From Streptomyces barringtoniae (GTDB lineage: Bacteria > Actinomycetota > Actinomycetes > Streptomycetales > Streptomycetaceae), in assembly GCF_020819595.1 (NCBI RefSeq), contig NZ_JAJHNP010000002.1, forward strand, positions 372,001 through 436,000: a stretch of DNA of 64,000 nucleotides, given 5' to 3'. The notes beneath the pieces were generated by a model. The model saw only the letters and a list, made by a program, of their open reading frames with translations. It was not told where the DNA came from and did not search any database. Below, in pieces: positions 61,544 through 64,000 of this stretch; the stretch's first letter is position 1, and each line of letters opens with the position of its first letter. The translations under genes were made by a program, and so were the position numbers.

Positions 61544-62173
61544 TTACTCGCGCAACACGGCTCGAACCCGGCGCGATGCGATGTGTGGTGCTACTCCGGC
61601 GGCGACGAGGAACGCGGTCACCGCAGCCTCACCCGCAGGGTCCGCCCAGGCGGAGGTGGTGTTCTCCTCGGCGAGGGCCAGCATCAGGGCTTCCAGCGCC
61701 TGAGCGAGGATGGGCGCGGGGACGTGGTGCGCGAACACGCCTTCGTCCTGGCCACGTCGTATGGCCGCCACGGCCTCTTCGCGAGCGGGTGCCAGAGTGG
61801 CGCGGATCGTCTCCTCTCCCAGATGGTGTTGCCCCAAGGAGATGAGCATGCGGTACTGGTCGCCCACCGCCCATGCCGCAAGGGCCATCCGCGTCATCGT
61901 CTCCAGCGGGTCGGCATCTGGGACACGGGTTGCAGCGAACGCCTGTCGCAGTGCCCGTGCTGCTTCCTGCGTCAACTCGGCGATCAGCGCTTGACGGTTG
62001 GAGAAGTGACCGTAGAGGGTGCGTCGTGCGATGCCGGCCGCCAGGGCGATGCTGTCGAGACTTGCGTCGGGGTCGTCCCGCAGTTTCTGCCGGGCAGCGG
62101 CGAGGATGCGTCGGCGGTTCGAGCGAGCGTCGCTGCGTTGCGGAGTGCGGCGCGGGGCGTCGGTCGTGTGCAT
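61544..62173 (-). CDS. TetR-family regulator (third)
   Basis: The 209-residue protein has a TetR DNA-binding domain (residues 15-65, LDSIALAAGIARRTLYGHFSNRQALI). GGAG lies just upstream of the ATG at 62171-62173. It precedes the epoxide-hydrolase-like gene in the same direction (286-nt gap) and follows a terminator that ends the alcohol dehydrogenase transcript. It may regulate the hydrolase, the dehydrogenase or both. Confidence 0.92.
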   Translation of the reverse strand: MHTTDAPRRTPQRSDARSNRRRILAAARQKLRDDPDASLDSIALAAGIARRTLYGHFSNRQALIAELTQEAARALRQAFAATRVPDADPLETMTRMALAAWAVGDQYRMLISLGQHHLGEETIRATLAPAREEAVAAIRRGQDEGVFAHHVPAPILAQALEALMLALAEENTTSAWADPAGEAAVTAFLVAAGVAPHIASRRVRAVLRE

Positions 62174-62211
62174 GGCTCCATCTCCACGGGTTCTGGCTGC
62201 GGGAAAGCCGC

Positions 62212-62243
62212 GGGCGCCGGTGCACCCTCACACACCGGCGCCC
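62212..62243 (-). terminator. Hairpin terminator after the alcohol dehydrogenase gene
   Basis: A perfect 11-bp stem, GGGCGCCGGTG (62212-62222) with CACCGGCGCCC (62233-62243), with a 10-nt loop, lies 44 nt beyond the dehydrogenase stop on the minus strand and before the tetR start. It may separate the two transcripts. Confidence 0.7.
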
Positions 62244-62286
62244 ACTCACCCCTGCCCAGGGTGGCTTGTTGTCCTGCTGACGGGCG

Positions 62287-63333
62287 TCAGGGGACGAGGA
62301 TGAGGCGGATCGGGTCGCCGATCTTGTTCTCCAGCCGGTGGACGGCGTCGGCGGCCTCGATGAGCGGGATGTGGTCGGTGATGGAGGGGGCCAGGTCGAG
62401 GCGGCCGGCCGCGGTCAGCTGTACCAGCTCGGAGACGGACTCGGGGAAGCCGCCGTAGTGGCCGCGCACCTGCTTCTGCAGGTAGTTGAAGGTCAGGCCC
62501 TCGGTGATGGTCAGTGGCCGGGGTGTGATGCCCACCAGGATCAGGGAGCCGCCCAGGCCGAGCACAGAGGCGGCCTGGTCGCGGACGGCGGGGACCCCGG
62601 CGCAGTCGAAGGCGAAGTCGAGGCCGCGTCCGCCGGTGGCTGCGCGGACCTGGTCGGCGAAGTCGGGGGCTGCCGGGTCGAGCGCGAGGTCTGCGCCGAA
62701 GACGAGGGCGCGCTCGCGGGCGCTGGGCAGCGGGTCGACGGCGATGATCGGGGCGGCGCCGACCAGGCGGGCGAGGCGTACGTTGTGCGCGCCGACTCCG
62801 CCCACGCCCCAGACGCCGACGGACTGGGCGGCCCGGACGCCGGCGGTGGCGACGACGGCGGCGTAGGGGGTGGAGACAGCGTCGGGGATGATCGCGGCCT
62901 GGTCGAAGGGGAGGCTGTCCGGGATGGGGATGAGGGTGTCCTCGCGGGCGATCACGTACTCGGCCCAGCCGCCGTCGTAGTCGATGCCGGCGGTGAGCAT
63001 CTGGGTGCAGGGGCGGTGGCGCACGCATCCGGCGCACTTGCCGCAGGTCTTGCCGGCCTCCAGGGTGACGCGGGTGCCGACGGGCAGGCCGCGCTTGAGG
63101 TCGGGGCCGAGCGTGTGGATCACACCGGAGACCTCGTGGCCGACGGTGACCGTCTCGGAGGTGGCGAACAGCGGGACGAGGGAGCCGTCGAGGAGGTGGA
63201 CGTCGGAGAGGCAGACGCCGGCGGCCTTGACCTCGATGAGGACCTCGCCCGGGCCCGGCACGGGGATCGGGACCTCTTCCACGGCGAACTTCTTGCTGTC
63301 CAGGTGGAAGCGTCCGGCGAGCATGGTGTCCAT
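62287..63333 (-). CDS. Zinc-dependent medium-chain alcohol dehydrogenase
   Basis: The 348-residue protein has the catalytic zinc region GVCLSDVHLLDG and VGHEVSGVI, the structural-zinc cysteines in CGKCAGCVRHRPC, and the Rossmann motif VWGVGGVGAHNVRLA near residue 175. It oxidises an alcohol with NAD(P)+. The ATG at 63331-63333 (MDTMLAGRFHL) is used. It lies downstream of the CYP102-like gene but is separated from it by a terminator hairpin. Together they could form and oxidise a hydroxylated intermediate. Confidence 0.92.
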   Translation of the reverse strand: MDTMLAGRFHLDSKKFAVEEVPIPVPGPGEVLIEVKAAGVCLSDVHLLDGSLVPLFATSETVTVGHEVSGVIHTLGPDLKRGLPVGTRVTLEAGKTCGKCAGCVRHRPCTQMLTAGIDYDGGWAEYVIAREDTLIPIPDSLPFDQAAIIPDAVSTPYAAVVATAGVRAAQSVGVWGVGGVGAHNVRLARLVGAAPIIAVDPLPSARERALVFGADLALDPAAPDFADQVRAATGGRGLDFAFDCAGVPAVRDQAASVLGLGGSLILVGITPRPLTITEGLTFNYLQKQVRGHYGGFPESVSELVQLTAAGRLDLAPSITDHIPLIEAADAVHRLENKIGDPIRLILVP

Positions 63334-63413
63334 GAAGATCTGCTTTCGGTGAGCGGCACCAACCACGGGTATCCAGGGGTGCCATGGGGTGTGTCTGGAG
63401 GGGCTTGTGGCGG

Positions 63414-63458
63414 CCGGGAGGCGTACGGCCGGCAGCGGGGGTGCCGCACGCCTCCCGG
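63414..63458 (-). terminator. Strong hairpin between the CYP102-like gene and the alcohol dehydrogenase gene
   Basis: An 11-bp perfect stem, CCGGGAGGCGT (63414-63424) with ACGCCTCCCGG (63448-63458), is extended by CGGC/GCCG after one mismatch. It lies 37 nt beyond the stop of the partial gene on the minus strand, in the expected position for its terminator. Confidence 0.75.
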
Positions 63459-63494
63459 CGGTTGGGGTCAGCACGCCTTGACGGCGTGCGACGG

Positions 63495-64000
63495 TCAGGC
63501 GAAGACGTCCTGCTGGTAGCGCTCGTCGGCCTCGAGCTGGGCGAGCCACTGTTGGGCGGCCTCGTCGTCGCTGCCGGTCTTCTGGCGGTGGATGGCGGCG
63601 AGTGCCTCGCGGACGGCGGGGGCCATGCGGCGGCCGTCACCGCAGACGTAGATGTACGCGCCGTCCTGGATGGCCTGCCACACCGTGTCGGCGGCACGGG
63701 CGATGGCGTTCTGCACGAAGCGGGCCGGGTGGCCGGTCACCGCGGAGAAGGCGGTGTGCACCTGGGCTATGCCGGTCTGCTCCCAGTCCTGCATCTCCTG
63801 GCGGTAGAAGTAGTCGTGCTCCGGGTGGCGGCAGCCGACGAACACTTGGGACAGGCCGACCTGGGTGCCGTTCGCGTGCTGGGTCGCCCGCTCCTCCAGG
63901 AAGCCGCGCAGCGGTGCGATGCCGGTGCCGGGGCCGATGAGGATCAGTGGCGTGGCGGGGTCGGCGGGCGGGGCGAAGGTCGGGGAGGGCACGCGGACGT
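63495..64000 (-). CDS. C-terminal end of a CYP102-like P450/NADPH-P450 reductase fusion (5' end outside window)
   Basis: The 168 visible residues are the NADPH-binding end of a diflavin reductase. IGPGTGIAPLRGFLEER, VFVGCRHPEHDYFYRQEMQDW, YVCGDGRRMAPAVREAL and the final ERYQQDVFA match the C-terminus of P450 BM3 (CYP102A1) closely. This indicates a self-sufficient monooxygenase that hydroxylates fatty acids or similar molecules. The frame is open to the right edge. The P450 and FMN domains must lie beyond the window; a stand-alone reductase is the alternative, but the end is specific to the fusion type. Confidence 0.88.
   Translation of the reverse strand, partial: VRVPSPTFAPPADPATPLILIGPGTGIAPLRGFLEERATQHANGTQVGLSQVFVGCRHPEHDYFYRQEMQDWEQTGIAQVHTAFSAVTGHPARFVQNAIARAADTVWQAIQDGAYIYVCGDGRRMAPAVREALAAIHRQKTGSDDEAAQQWLAQLEADERYQQDVFA

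Overview
The window looks like chromosomal DNA of a Streptomyces species. GC is very high throughout, codon third positions are almost always G or C, GTG starts are frequent, and several families are typical of the genus: a conservon (cvn) signalling operon, DUF6643 and DUF4865 proteins, an Rv1733c-type membrane protein, mycothiol-linked enzymes and many leaderless promoters. I see no tRNA, rRNA, CRISPR array, insertion sequence or intact prophage. The window cuts a gene at each edge: a maleylpyruvate-isomerase-family gene on the left and the C-terminal end of a CYP102-like P450/reductase fusion on the right. || Left third (1-23.2 kb): an MFS exporter with a leaderless promoter; a small DUF5519-like protein followed by a GC-rich repeat; a DeoR regulator divergent from a SIS sugar isomerase and a class II aldolase (an amino-sugar-type catabolic unit); an RlmG-like rRNA methyltransferase; AlkB; a ROK regulator; a complete xanthine dehydrogenase operon (FeS/FAD subunit, molybdopterin subunit, XdhC chaperone) behind a strong promoter, a palindromic operator and a 25-codon upstream ORF; a TetR / DUF4865 / phosphotriesterase-like group; a SHOCT protein with an FtsX-type ABC exporter; an anti-sigma-type ATPase; and a PLP-dependent cysteine-synthase-like enzyme. 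|| Middle (23.4-49.6 kb): a conservon operon (CvnA histidine-kinase-like ATPase, CvnB roadblock, CvnC DUF742, CvnD GTPase) running into two cytochromes P450 and a crotonase. The first P450 lacks the K-helix ExxR arginine and the I-helix threonine, as known for CYP157, and carries an extra hydrophobic C-terminal tail. Then come a second DeoR regulator, a multi-pass membrane protein ending in a serine-hydrolase domain, a fusion of a parallel beta-helix with an AAA ATPase, an Rv1733c-type protein, a MOSC protein, DUF6643, a two-domain TerD protein, an HpnB-like glycosyltransferase, a glutamate-racemase-like enzyme, an O-antigen-ligase-like protein, apolipoprotein N-acyltransferase, a NUDIX hydrolase, a 3-hydroxybutyrate-dehydrogenase-like SDR and a GAF/PucR regulator. 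|| Right part (49.7-64 kb): an MHS-type transporter, about 1 kb of decayed or gene-free DNA, two hypothetical genes, then a catabolic island. Its core is a translationally coupled operon on the minus strand: extradiol dioxygenase, fumarylacetoacetate-hydrolase-family enzyme, FAD hydroxylase, acetoacetyl-CoA synthetase and DoxX. A divergent leaderless TetR gene faces it, and two near-identical 14-bp sites lie between. An epoxide-hydrolase-like enzyme, another TetR, a zinc alcohol dehydrogenase and the CYP102-like fusion follow, separated by strong hairpin terminators. The set suggests hydroxylation and meta-cleavage of an aromatic compound to acetoacetate, which is then activated to acetoacetyl-CoA; the substrate is unknown.
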